A stretch of DNA of 64,000 bases from Membranihabitans marinus (GTDB taxonomy: Bacteria; Bacteroidota; Bacteroidia; Chitinophagales; Saprospiraceae), in contig NZ_JAHVHU010000013.1 of NCBI RefSeq assembly GCF_019802045.1, forward strand, positions 1-64,000, written 5' to 3'. The stretch's first letter is position 1. Each line of letters begins with the position of its first letter. A program made the translations under genes and the position numbers. The notes below the pieces were generated by a model. The model did not search any database and was not told the origin of the DNA. It saw only the letters and a program-made list of their open reading frames with translations. Shown one piece after another: positions 34,579 through 43,340 of this stretch.

Positions 34579-35430
34579 ATGAAACTTATCCGATATGGAA
34601 ATCCTGGGGAGGAAAAACCTGGTATTCTTATTGATGGCAAGCGCTTCGATGTAAGTGATATAATTGAAGATTACGACACGGCTTTTTTTGGTTCTGATGG
34701 TATAACTGATCTTCAGGATAAAATCGACGCGCATTCTTTGAAAGAGGTGGATGCTGATGTCCGTTGGGGGGTGCCGATGGCGCGTCCGGGCAAAATAGTC
34801 TGTATTGGTCTGAATTATGCAGATCATGCAGCGGAATCAGGGATGGATGCTCCGGAAGAACCTGTCATTTTCTTTAAGGCAACGAGCTCTATGGTGGGAC
34901 CGTACGATGATGTTATCATTCCCAAGGGTAGTGAGAAAACAGATTGGGAGGTGGAACTTGGGGTGGTTATTGGCAAAAAAGCATCCTATGTGACCGAGGC
35001 CGAAGCGATGAATCATGTAGCTGGTTATGTATTGCACAACGATGTTAGTGAACGCGCTTTTCAGATCGAACGTGGAGGACAATGGGTAAAGGGGAAAAGT
35101 TGCGACACTTTCGCTCCGGTCGGGCCGTGGATAGCTACACCCGATGAAATCAGCGATGTAAACAACCTCAACCTCTGGTTGAAGATCAATGGCAAAAAGC
35201 TCCAGGATGGTACTTCAGCAGATTTGATTTTTAAGATACCACACATTATCCATTACCTGAGTCAGTTCATGACTTTGGAACCCGGTGATATTATTTCAAC
35301 AGGAACACCAGCCGGCGTCGGATTGGGACTTAATCCACCGACATTTTTAAAACCTGGAGATGTGATGGAACTTGGTATTGACGGATTAGGAAGTAGCAAA
35401 CAGCACGTGAAAGCTTATTCTGGCCAATAA
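34579..35430 (+). CDS. Fumarylacetoacetate hydrolase family protein (2,4-diketo-3-deoxy-L-fuconate hydrolase-like)
   Basis: A 283-residue FAH-fold enzyme from ATG 34579; the longer frame from 34501 runs through the ATCAAA array and is rejected. The C-terminal catalytic domain has CIGLNYADHAAESG, PVIFFKATSSMVGP, DWEVELGVVIGK with metal-binding acidic residues, and ISTGTPAGVGLG. In the oxidative L-fucose or L-rhamnose pathways such enzymes split the 2,4-diketo-3-deoxy acid into pyruvate and L-lactate. It is the first gene of a six-gene plus-strand operon containing the other steps, so this role is well supported by context. Confidence 0.87.
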   Translation: MKLIRYGNPGEEKPGILIDGKRFDVSDIIEDYDTAFFGSDGITDLQDKIDAHSLKEVDADVRWGVPMARPGKIVCIGLNYADHAAESGMDAPEEPVIFFKATSSMVGPYDDVIIPKGSEKTDWEVELGVVIGKKASYVTEAEAMNHVAGYVLHNDVSERAFQIERGGQWVKGKSCDTFAPVGPWIATPDEISDVNNLNLWLKINGKKLQDGTSADLIFKIPHIIHYLSQFMTLEPGDIISTGTPAGVGLGLNPPTFLKPGDVMELGIDGLGSSKQHVKAYSGQ

Positions 35431-35441
35431 AGTATGATAAG

Positions 35442-35789
35442 ATGAAACGCTATTGCCTGCTGCTGGACCTCGTAGATGACCCCGATCTCATCCGGGAATA
35501 TGAGGAATACCATAAAAAAATTTGGCCTGAAGTCATTCGGAGCATGACTGATGCCGGCGTGGAATCCATGGAGATTTATCGGTATGGATCCCGTATGGCC
35601 ATGGTCATGGAGGTCAATGAAACTTTCTCTTTTTCACGTCAGATGCAGATTAATACTGAAAATGAAACCGTACAGGAATGGGAAAAATTGATGTGGAAAT
35701 ATCAGCAAGCGATTCCTGGATGTAAACCGGGTGAAAAGTGGGTGTTGGCTGAAAAAATATTTAGTTCAACTAATTTTTTAAACAAGTAA
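35442..35789 (+). CDS. L-rhamnose/L-fucose mutarotase family protein
   Basis: A 115-residue protein of the RhaM/FucM-like mutarotase family (former DUF718). The pattern LLLDLVDDPDLIREYEEYHKKIWPEVIRSMTDAGVESMEIYRYGSRMAMVMEV carries the conserved His, Pro-Glu and Tyr-Arg of the sugar-binding ferredoxin fold. It interconverts alpha and beta anomers of 6-deoxy sugars. In this operon, L-fucose is the more likely substrate, because the neighbouring steps match the fucose route. It lies 11 bases after the FAH gene and 6 before the lactonase. Confidence 0.9.
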   Translation: MKRYCLLLDLVDDPDLIREYEEYHKKIWPEVIRSMTDAGVESMEIYRYGSRMAMVMEVNETFSFSRQMQINTENETVQEWEKLMWKYQQAIPGCKPGEKWVLAEKIFSSTNFLNK

Positions 35790-35795
35790 TATGAG

Positions 35796-36626
35796 ATGGA
35801 AGTAATTGATTCACATCAGCATTTTTGGGTTTATTCACCAGACACTTATGATTGGATCGATGATTCTATGGCTGTTATTCGGCGTGATTTTTTGCCCGAA
35901 CACCTGGCGCCCATTCTCAGAGAAAACGGGGTGGATGGGACAATAGCGGTACAGGCTGATCAATCGATTACAGAAACTAACTTTTTGCTGGACCAAGCCA
36001 ATGAATATGATTTTATTTATGGTGTGGTCGGGTGGGTAGACCTGCAGAGTGATCATTTGGAAGCCCAGCTGGATGCTTTAGCGCATCGGGAAAAGTTAGT
36101 TGGATTTCGTCATATTGTTCAGGGAGAGCAAGATCCATTGTTTTTGATGCGACCCAGGTTTCGTCGTGGCTTGGAGATGATTTTCGAACGAGGATATGCC
36201 TATGATTTGTTAATTTATCCGCACCAGCTGGGTGTGGCACTGGAGCTGATCGATCAGTTTCGAGAAGCTCCGATTGTTATTGACCATTTGGCCAAGCCAT
36301 ATATTCGGTCAGGTCTTTGGAAAGGATGGAAAGTCATGATGGAAGAAATTAGTAAGTACCCACATGTGATGTGTAAATGGTCAGGAATGATTACAGAAGC
36401 CAACTGGCAGACATGGCAACAGGAAGATCTTGCTCCCTATCTTGATGTGACCGCAGACGCTTTTTCAGCGAATCGGTTGATGTTTGGGTCGGATTGGCCG
36501 GTACTGAATGTTGCTGGTACTTATGAAAATGTGCTGGGAGGGATAAGAGACTACATCAATGGATGGTCAGAAGAAGATCAGAAGAATGTGCTGGGTGGAA
36601 ATGCCCGGCGGTTCTATTTGGAATAA
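35796..36626 (+). CDS. Amidohydrolase family L-fucono-lactonase
   Basis: A 276-residue metal-dependent hydrolase of the amidohydrolase_2/COG3618 group. Metal ligands appear in VIDSHQHFW (start), VIDHLAKP (near residue 164), and MFGSDWPVL (near 231). Members of this group open L-fucono-, L-rhamnono- and L-galactono-lactones. It lies after the mutarotase and before the SDR, in keeping with the second oxidative step of fucose breakdown. The lactone preferred cannot be told from motifs alone. Confidence 0.9.
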   Translation: MEVIDSHQHFWVYSPDTYDWIDDSMAVIRRDFLPEHLAPILRENGVDGTIAVQADQSITETNFLLDQANEYDFIYGVVGWVDLQSDHLEAQLDALAHREKLVGFRHIVQGEQDPLFLMRPRFRRGLEMIFERGYAYDLLIYPHQLGVALELIDQFREAPIVIDHLAKPYIRSGLWKGWKVMMEEISKYPHVMCKWSGMITEANWQTWQQEDLAPYLDVTADAFSANRLMFGSDWPVLNVAGTYENVLGGIRDYINGWSEEDQKNVLGGNARRFYLE

Positions 36627-36667
36627 AATGCGATGTGAGCTGAAAAAGAAATTTAAAATTAAAACAA

Positions 36668-37453
36668 ATGGATTTAGGTCTAACGGATAAAGTGATTATC
36701 GTCACCGGCGGTTCCAAAGGGATCGGTGGAGCCATCACAGAAGTTCTTGTCGATGAAGGGGCGACGGTAATCATTGCTGGTCGAAAAAAAGAAGATGGCG
36801 AGAAAAAAATTGCTGAACTGGCTGATCGGGCCGGACATGCAGATTTTTTTCAGATCGAATTGCGAGATGATGATCGCCGGGAAGAGTTGGTGACCTATGT
36901 ATTGGGAAAGTATGGGAGATTGGATGGCCTGGTGAATAATGCCGGCGTCAATGACGGAATCGGGCTGGAACAGGGGAGTGCGGATGAATTTGTAGAAAGC
37001 TATCAAAAGAATGTAGTCCATGTGTATTCTTTGGTGCAGAAGACCCTGCCTGCATTGAAAGAATCGAAAGGAAGCATCGTAAATATCGGATCGAAAGTGG
37101 CCGATACCGGACAAGGAGGTACGTCCGGTTACGCGGCCTCCAAAGGTGCGATCAATGCACTGACCAGAGAATGGGCTGTGGATCTTGCAGCACATTCCAT
37201 TCGGGTGAACTGTGTCATCCCCGCAGAGGTGTGGACGCCACTGTACGATCGGTGGATTCATACGCTGGCGAATCCGGAAGAAAGACTCAAAGAGATCGTT
37301 TCTCGAATCCCTTTTGAAAAAAGATTTACGACAGCAGCTGAAATTGCAAATATGACTGTATTTTTATTGTCAAATATGGTTTCCGGTCATACTACGGGAC
37401 AAATTGTGTACGTAGACGGCGGGTATACGCACCTTGATCGGGCCTATCATTAG
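36668..37453 (+). CDS. SDR oxidoreductase, probable L-fucose dehydrogenase
   Basis: A 261-residue classical short-chain dehydrogenase. The cofactor motif is TGGSKGIGG (residues about 13-21), NNAG is near 94, and the catalytic pair is YAASK near 154. It should oxidise the sugar to its lactone with NAD(P)+, which the upstream lactonase then opens. It is one of two SDR genes in the operon; position and the sequence around DLGLTDKVIIVTGGSKGIGGA recall annotated L-fucose dehydrogenases, but the exchange of roles with the SDR at 39262 cannot be excluded. Confidence 0.85.
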   Translation: MDLGLTDKVIIVTGGSKGIGGAITEVLVDEGATVIIAGRKKEDGEKKIAELADRAGHADFFQIELRDDDRREELVTYVLGKYGRLDGLVNNAGVNDGIGLEQGSADEFVESYQKNVVHVYSLVQKTLPALKESKGSIVNIGSKVADTGQGGTSGYAASKGAINALTREWAVDLAAHSIRVNCVIPAEVWTPLYDRWIHTLANPEERLKEIVSRIPFEKRFTTAAEIANMTVFLLSNMVSGHTTGQIVYVDGGYTHLDRAYH

Positions 37454-37528
37454 AATATAAAAAATTATCACTATATTAATTGTTATTAAATCATACCGGC
37501 AAATTTAAAATTACCTAAAAATGAATTC

Positions 37529-39157
37529 GTGAAAATTAAAGAAAAAAGCAAAGTTCTCCAGATACATCCTCGGGATAACGTACTGGTGGCTTTGGAAAAA
37601 CTACCTGCCGGTATGACTATTCAGCAAAATGGTGCTGAAATATCGCTGATCGACCACATCCCGCCAAAGCATAAATTGGCTATTCGGGACTTTGATGAAG
37701 GTGATGAAGTAATTATGTATGGTGTATTGGTGGGTAAAACGACGGAACCGGTCCGGAAAGGCGGGTTGCTGACCACCGAAAACTTGCATCATGCCAGCAA
37801 TGAAGATTACAAGCGTACCGTTGAAACTGTTTCCTGGAATCCACCTGATGTTAGTGTCTTTGAAGGGTTAACCTTTGATGGATATCACCGATCCAATGGA
37901 GACGTTGGTACCCGGAATTATTGGCTTTTTATTCCCATGGTATTTTGTGAGAACAACAATCTCAAAATCATCAAGGATGCCTTGCTGACTGAACTGGGCT
38001 ACGCCAATGACAATCAATACAGAAGCTTTGTTCGAAATCTCGTTCAACCGGGATCAAAAAACGGGATAGAGAAAGTCCCCAAAGACAGGGTTTTTAAAAA
38101 CATAGATGGAATTAAGTTCCTGACTCATGAGGGTGGATGTGGGGGAACAAGAGAAGACAGTATAGTATTGGGTAAATTATTGGCCGGTTATGCCAACCAT
38201 CCCAATGTAGCTGGAGTGACTATCATGAGCCTGGGGTGTCAGCATCTTCAGCTTAAGTTGTTTATGGACCTGCTCAAGGAGACAAACCCGGATTTTGATA
38301 AACCTTTATTGGCATTTGAACAACAGAGCTTTCGCACTGTAGATGATCTGATTCGAAAAGTGCTTGAGAAGACGATTCGGGAGATCCAAAAAGCAAATAA
38401 GATTGAACGAAAACCTGCTCCATTATCCAAACTCATTCTTGGTATGGAATGTGGAGGTAGTGATGGGTTTTCAGGAATTTCTGCAAATCCATCGGTAGGA
38501 CGGGTAGCTGATTTTGTATCCGTGTTGGGTGGGAAGGTGCTTTTATCTGAATTCCCTGAATTATTTGGCGCAGAACAGGATCTGGTAGATCGTATGGTTG
38601 ATGAACGACTGGCTGACAAATTTACCTTCTTGATGAAGTCATATAATCAGGCTGCTGAAGAAGTCGGTAGTGGTTTTGACATGAATCCATCCCCGGGGAA
38701 TATCCGTGATGGATTGATTACAGATGCGATCAAATCACTCGGAGCAGCTCAGAAAGGCGGTCGTTCACCGGTAAAAGACGTGCTTGATTACACAGAACAA
38801 GTCACGGAAGATGGTTTGAGCTTACTCTGTACACCCGGAAATGACGTCGAATCAACGACTGGGCTGGCCGGGAGCGGGGCCAATGTATTGCTGTTTACGA
38901 CCGGTTTGGGGACACCGACGGGGAATCCTGTTGCACCGACGGTTAAGATATCGTCGAATACAAAGTTAGCTGATAATATGCCCGATATTATTGACTACAA
39001 TACCGGCCCTATAATCGATGGAACCGCTTCACTGGAGGAAGTAGCGACCGGTTTGATGAAAACCGTTATCGACGTGGCCAGTGGTAAAAAAAGAACCAAG
39101 GCAGAATTACTGAATCAGGATGATTTTATTCCCTGGAAACGAGGAGTAAGTTTATAA
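37529..39157 (+). CDS. Altronase-family (UxaA-type) dehydratase, probable L-fuconate dehydratase
   Basis: A 542-residue fused UxaA: N-terminal SAF domain (about residues 1-95, with LQIHPRDNVLVALEKLPAG) and C-terminal dehydratase domain with GYHRSNGDVGTRNYWLFIP, LTHEGGCGGTREDS and GMECGGSDGFSGISANPSVG, whose cysteines and acidic residues bind metal. UxaA proteins dehydrate altronate or galactarate; in this operon, the missing step is L-fuconate to 2-keto-3-deoxy-L-fuconate. The start appears to be GTG 37529, because an ATG at 37521 is closed by TGA after three codons. Confidence 0.87.
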   Translation: MKIKEKSKVLQIHPRDNVLVALEKLPAGMTIQQNGAEISLIDHIPPKHKLAIRDFDEGDEVIMYGVLVGKTTEPVRKGGLLTTENLHHASNEDYKRTVETVSWNPPDVSVFEGLTFDGYHRSNGDVGTRNYWLFIPMVFCENNNLKIIKDALLTELGYANDNQYRSFVRNLVQPGSKNGIEKVPKDRVFKNIDGIKFLTHEGGCGGTREDSIVLGKLLAGYANHPNVAGVTIMSLGCQHLQLKLFMDLLKETNPDFDKPLLAFEQQSFRTVDDLIRKVLEKTIREIQKANKIERKPAPLSKLILGMECGGSDGFSGISANPSVGRVADFVSVLGGKVLLSEFPELFGAEQDLVDRMVDERLADKFTFLMKSYNQAAEEVGSGFDMNPSPGNIRDGLITDAIKSLGAAQKGGRSPVKDVLDYTEQVTEDGLSLLCTPGNDVESTTGLAGSGANVLLFTTGLGTPTGNPVAPTVKISSNTKLADNMPDIIDYNTGPIIDGTASLEEVATGLMKTVIDVASGKKRTKAELLNQDDFIPWKRGVSL

Positions 39158-39210
39158 AGCTCAAAGTAGGGAAGCTCAAAGCTCAAAGTAGGGCAGCTGA
39201 AAGCTCAAAG
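39157..39210 (+). repeat. Short direct repeats, unit AAGCTCAAAG
   Basis: Four copies of AAGCTCAAAG begin at 39157, 39172, 39179 and 39201, partly overlapping and joined by TAGGG-type linkers. They lie in the spacer between the dehydratase and the second SDR gene. The first copy overlaps the stop codon of the dehydratase. Confidence 0.7.
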
Positions 39211-39261
39211 AAAGAAGGAGAAAGAGAGAAGTTTAAAATTTTTACAATATAATTTTACTTG

Positions 39262-40026
39262 ATGGAATTCAATCAAAAAACAATCGTGATTACCGGAGGT
39301 GGCAGTGGTATTGGATGGGCTATATCGCAGGCGTTTGCCCGCCAAGGGGGGCAAGTGTTTATGCTTGAAATCGATAAAGATACTGCTCAGAAAAAAGTGG
39401 AAGAAATGGGTTTTTCTGATCGGATCACCACGTTGCAATGTGATGTGTCCAATCAAGATAATGTACAGGAGTGTGTCGCACAGATTATTCGTTCAAGCGA
39501 ACGGATTGATGTACTTGTCAACAACGCTGGTGTAGCGCACATAGGCACAGCGGTGTCGACCAGTGAAGCAGATTTAGATCGGATCTATCAGGTAAATATC
39601 AAAGGGGTGTACAATTGCCTGCACAGCGTATTGCCCCACATGGTGAAGCAACAAAATGGGGCGATTGTCAACATGGCATCAATTGCGGCGTCATTGGGTA
39701 TCCCGGACCGATTTGCATACAGTGCCAGCAAAGGAGCTGTGCTGGCGATGACTTACCAGGTGGCCAAAGATTTTATAGATGATGGGATCCGATGCAATTC
39801 CGTTTCACCGGCACGTGTCCACACCCCTTTTGTAGATGGGTACATAAAGAATAATTACCCCGGCCGAGAACAGGAAATGTTTGAGAATTTGTCCAAGACA
39901 CAACCCATCGGACGGATGGGAGAACCAGAGGAAATTGCGGATCTTGTTCTATTTCTCTGCAGTGATAAAGCCGGTTTTATGACCGGCACAGATTATCCGA
40001 TCGATGGTGGCTTTATTCGATTGTAG
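39262..40026 (+). CDS. SDR oxidoreductase, probable 2-keto-3-deoxy-L-fuconate dehydrogenase
   Basis: A 254-residue classical SDR from ATG 39262; the TTG before it is not needed. Cofactor loop TGGGSGIGWA, NNAG near residue 87, catalytic YSASK near 151, and the C-terminal DYPIDGGF typical of this family. It should oxidise the 2-keto-3-deoxy acid at C4, giving the substrate of the FAH-type hydrolase that opens the operon. This closes the pathway to pyruvate and lactate. It is the last gene of the fucose operon. Confidence 0.87.
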   Translation: MEFNQKTIVITGGGSGIGWAISQAFARQGGQVFMLEIDKDTAQKKVEEMGFSDRITTLQCDVSNQDNVQECVAQIIRSSERIDVLVNNAGVAHIGTAVSTSEADLDRIYQVNIKGVYNCLHSVLPHMVKQQNGAIVNMASIAASLGIPDRFAYSASKGAVLAMTYQVAKDFIDDGIRCNSVSPARVHTPFVDGYIKNNYPGREQEMFENLSKTQPIGRMGEPEEIADLVLFLCSDKAGFMTGTDYPIDGGFIRL

Positions 40027-40270
40027 ATTTTAGAATGAAGAGACTGAAAATGGTTTTGAATGGGTGATATATTCTCCAGGCATTCGCCATGATAGCTTCT
40101 GGTGTATAAACAGTTTGAAAAATCAGTTTACCACGACTATCCGTTAGTGTCATCTTCCACAGAAGAGTGGCGCGTAAGAATATTAATCAAAAAAAACTAC
40201 CAGCGTATTAGAATTTAGGTAATAAATTTTCTTTGACATTCCATATATTTATCGGGTTATAACATACGTT

Positions 40271-41344
40271 ATGGACTCCAATATAACCACTTGTCAAAAT
40301 TGTAATCGGCAACTACAAGAAGATTTTATTTACTGTCCAAACTGCGGCCAACAGACTGATGAAGAACTTTCGCTCCGAGTGTTGTTCAAAGCGACTATTC
40401 AGAATTATTTTTCTATCGATGCCCGTTTTTTTAGGAGTATTGGTCCATTGTTGTTTCGACCGGGGTTTTTGCCTCAAGTATTTGTAGCAGGTAAGCGCAG
40501 GATGTATCTACACCCTGCGCGCATGTTTCTGTTCCTGACCTTCGTATTTTTCTTTCTCTTTTCATTTTTTATACGAGATTCCAGGGGAGTTCTTGATGAA
40601 AAAGTCAGAAAAGAATTTTCATTCGAGAAAGGAATGGTTGAAGTGCCTTCCGATAGTACACATGGAGATGATGTTGTTTCAGTGGATGAGGTCTCTATAC
40701 CACGGAGCAAAACGCGAGAATTAGAAGCAATAATCGAAGGAGATACCCACCATATCGTTGTTCCAAATTCTGCATATTCTGTGGATAGTTCCATACCTGG
40801 AATCGTCATAAATTCTGCTAAGGTAGACTCGCTGATTGCCGCAGATGCCTCCGATGAGGAAATCCTTAGGGCCATGGGGCTCACTGAAGATTCGGGATAT
40901 TTTGTCCGAAAAATTTACGCACAGCTTTTGAAGTTGTACAGAACGCACGAAGTGGGAGCTATTTACCAGCGGTTTTTTGATACGATACCTGTGGCTATGT
41001 TTTTTCTTTTACCGCTTTTTGCATTGTTGCTTCTGGGATTTTATTACCGTGAAGGCAGATACGTCCATCATCTGGTTTTTAGTTTTTATTATTTCTCCTT
41101 TGTCTATGTCATTTTCGGCTTATTGTACAGTTTCAACCGGTGGTTGAATGTATTACCTGAATGGCTTACCTGGATTTTAAGTATTTTACCGCTTGTCTAT
41201 TTATTGGTCGGAGTAAAACGATTTTATAGGCAAAGATGGAGTAAGTCAGTAATTAAAAGTCTGGCCATAATTTTAATATTTACATTGATTATCACGCCCA
41301 TCACGGCAGGTCTGGTGGGATTATATGCGTTTCTATTTTATTAA
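40271..41344 (+). CDS. DUF3667 domain membrane protein
   Basis: A 357-residue protein. A zinc-ribbon opens it (TCQNCNRQL and YCPNCGQQT, residues about 7-27), followed by the DUF3667 block RFFRSIGPLLFRPGFLPQVFVAGKRRMYLHPARMFLFLTFVFFF. The middle (about 110-215) is a polar, probably extracytoplasmic region, and four C-terminal helices follow. The family is known from Bacteroidota and has no assigned function. It stands alone between the fucose and pectin loci. Nothing clear lies in the next 285 bases. Confidence 0.9.
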   Translation: MDSNITTCQNCNRQLQEDFIYCPNCGQQTDEELSLRVLFKATIQNYFSIDARFFRSIGPLLFRPGFLPQVFVAGKRRMYLHPARMFLFLTFVFFFLFSFFIRDSRGVLDEKVRKEFSFEKGMVEVPSDSTHGDDVVSVDEVSIPRSKTRELEAIIEGDTHHIVVPNSAYSVDSSIPGIVINSAKVDSLIAADASDEEILRAMGLTEDSGYFVRKIYAQLLKLYRTHEVGAIYQRFFDTIPVAMFFLLPLFALLLLGFYYREGRYVHHLVFSFYYFSFVYVIFGLLYSFNRWLNVLPEWLTWILSILPLVYLLVGVKRFYRQRWSKSVIKSLAIILIFTLIITPITAGLVGLYAFLFY

Positions 41345-41629
41345 TTGGTGATTGTCCGTCTCTTTGATAGGAATTATAATCAATTTTGTTCTGAAAGCGT
41401 GTTTTACGTGGAAATCAAAATTGGTTGAACGGGGATTGCAGATAGGGTGTTAAAAATGCCGATTGTGAAACAAATAATGGATATCCATCGGAAACATGGG
41501 CTCTTCCGAGCCAAGACTATATTCACTCTTATTTGGGTATGTATATATCACAAGCCATGGAAATTGCGTGGAAGGTGCCAAAATAATGTAGCGTGATTTT
41601 TAAACGTGTACTATAAATGATTGATATGG

Positions 41630-42135
41630 TTATTTGATGCTGTTTAGATATTTTTCCAGCATGGTGAATCCATCCGAAGCCATTCTATTTCTATCATCCG
41701 GATTATTTTTGTCCAGGGTATTCATTTCTTCCCATTGGTCAGGCATTCCATCACGGTCTGAATCTTTTGGTGGCGGTACGCTTTTGAGAACCGGCCATCC
41801 ACCTACATCTTTCTGCGTGTCAATGATTCCACACATTAGAGAGGAATTCGCTACCTATGCTTTATTTTCAAAGGACTCTCAAGTGTGATCGTCCCGGATA
41901 ACCTGAAAACCACGGTCCGGGGGCCGGAAGCTTCAACCGCAGCTCTTAAACTTCCTTCGCCTCGATCATTTAAATTTGTGACCTCATACACATCCCCACC
42001 TCGTCCGCCTTTTGAATATCTACCGTATCCTTCAGCGGTTGGAAAAGCGAGTTGTTGGGCATAGCCGTTTAAACTGATTAGGGAGAGGGCTAGGATGAAT
42101 AGCGTTGCTATTATAGCTCTGTGTTTAAAGGACAT
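41630..42135 (-). pseudogene. Pectate lyase (PL1-like) with internal deletion
   Basis: Two pieces of one secreted pectate lyase remain. The 5' piece (42135-41851) encodes a signal peptide and the N-terminal block [20 protein letters not shown] through [20 protein letters not shown], and ends at a TAG. The 3' piece (41836-41630) resumes in another frame with GIIDTQKDVGGWPVLKS, PPKDSDRDGMPDQWEE and GFTMLEKYLNS, the normal C-terminal tail. The whole catalytic beta-helix, probably 250-300 residues, is missing. It cannot be active. It follows the intact PL10 gene on the same strand by 56 bases. Confidence 0.85.
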
Positions 42136-42191
42136 TTTTATTGTTTTATTTTAATAATCACGCTGATACCGGGTTTAATTGTGGAGAGTCC

Positions 42192-43331
42192 TTATTTTTT
42201 CCGTACTGTTTGATTTTTCCAGTCGGGATATCGTGTCAGCACTTTTTCCGGCGCCCGTGTATACCAACTATACCCGTTTCGTCGCTCGTAGCTAATTTCA
42301 CGCATCGACTTTTTTTTGATGCCGTCCCTGCTGCAGAAAAAGATTTCATTTGATTCCAAATCATAAAATCGACCCCAATGTGGCGGCGCATTTTCATCTT
42401 CTAACACAATTCTGTCTTTCCGACCGTCATCCAAGGTTACTGTTTCTATTCTTATGCCCTCAATCTTATTGGTCTCAAACCATTCTACGGCGCCGTTTAC
42501 CGCGGCTTTTATTTCTTCGGAAGGATGCTCAATATCCATTAATAACAATACGATTCCGGCCGATTCCGATCCACTAAAGGAGGGAAGTTCGTAACTGCGG
42601 GCTTTGGCCGGGGCTAGTGTCACAGAATCGTGCTGGGCACACCAGACAGTAGGTGACCCGTTAACGATGATCTGGGTGTCAAGTATGCATCGAATTCCAT
42701 TATTGAAGGCCTCCCGGGCGTTTTGCTTTATATCATTGCTTATCTTTAAAGAAGTATAAATCCCGTCATTGGTATAAATTTCCTTTAGAAACTCCATGAT
42801 ATTGACCATGGCATCATCGTTGTAGGTAATGTGACCAGAATAGGCAACACTTCCCTGGCGAACGGGATAGAATTGCGGCCATCCGCCATTTTTATATTGT
42901 GCAGTGAAAATATATTGCAATCCCTTTAGGAAAGATTGCTTATATCTGTCATCTTTGATATGCGAATACATTCTGGCAAGAAACCTCATTTCCATTATCG
43001 TCGCACCATTGTCGAATGTGGCGCCAATTTCAGATTTACTGTTAATATAGTGTTCTCTTTCAGATTCAGAAAAGGTATGATGATAAGGTTTGTTCTTCTC
43101 CCATCCACCAATCTCTTTTTGGCTCAATAATACATTTTCTGCCACTAATTTCGCTTCCTTGGAATTGTACCATTCTGCTGGCATATTAGTAGCCACATCT
43201 TTCCATCTTTTATTTAGTAATTCTTTAGGGGTAGCCTGCTTATTCTGTGTGAAGCCAGTTGTTGACATCAAAAGGATTGCTATCAATGTAAAAAGTTTTC
43301 TGATTTTCAGGATTTTAACATTTTTCATCAC
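42192..43331 (-). CDS. pelA: Pectate lyase, polysaccharide lyase family 10
   Basis: A 379-residue secreted enzyme with a signal peptide (about residues 1-28). The (alpha/alpha)3 toroid of PL10 is recognisable from GGWEKNKPYHH, ATFDNGATIMEMRFLARMY, YKNGGWPQFYPVRQGSVAYSGHITYNDDAMVNIMEFL and the RFYDLESNEIFFCSRDG part near the C-terminus. It cleaves polygalacturonate by beta-elimination. It lies 9 bases after the DUF1593 gene and before the broken PL1-like lyase, so the locus serves pectin breakdown. No SusC/SusD pair is in the window. Confidence 0.92.
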   Translation of the reverse strand: MMKNVKILKIRKLFTLIAILLMSTTGFTQNKQATPKELLNKRWKDVATNMPAEWYNSKEAKLVAENVLLSQKEIGGWEKNKPYHHTFSESEREHYINSKSEIGATFDNGATIMEMRFLARMYSHIKDDRYKQSFLKGLQYIFTAQYKNGGWPQFYPVRQGSVAYSGHITYNDDAMVNIMEFLKEIYTNDGIYTSLKISNDIKQNAREAFNNGIRCILDTQIIVNGSPTVWCAQHDSVTLAPAKARSYELPSFSGSESAGIVLLLMDIEHPSEEIKAAVNGAVEWFETNKIEGIRIETVTLDDGRKDRIVLEDENAPPHWGRFYDLESNEIFFCSRDGIKKKSMREISYERRNGYSWYTRAPEKVLTRYPDWKNQTVRKK

Positions 43332-43340
43332 TCAATACGC

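Noticed and set aside
41851-42135. Small secreted protein as an independent gene
   Set aside because: Its sequence is the N-terminal part of a pectate lyase and the C-terminal part lies directly downstream, so it is a remnant.
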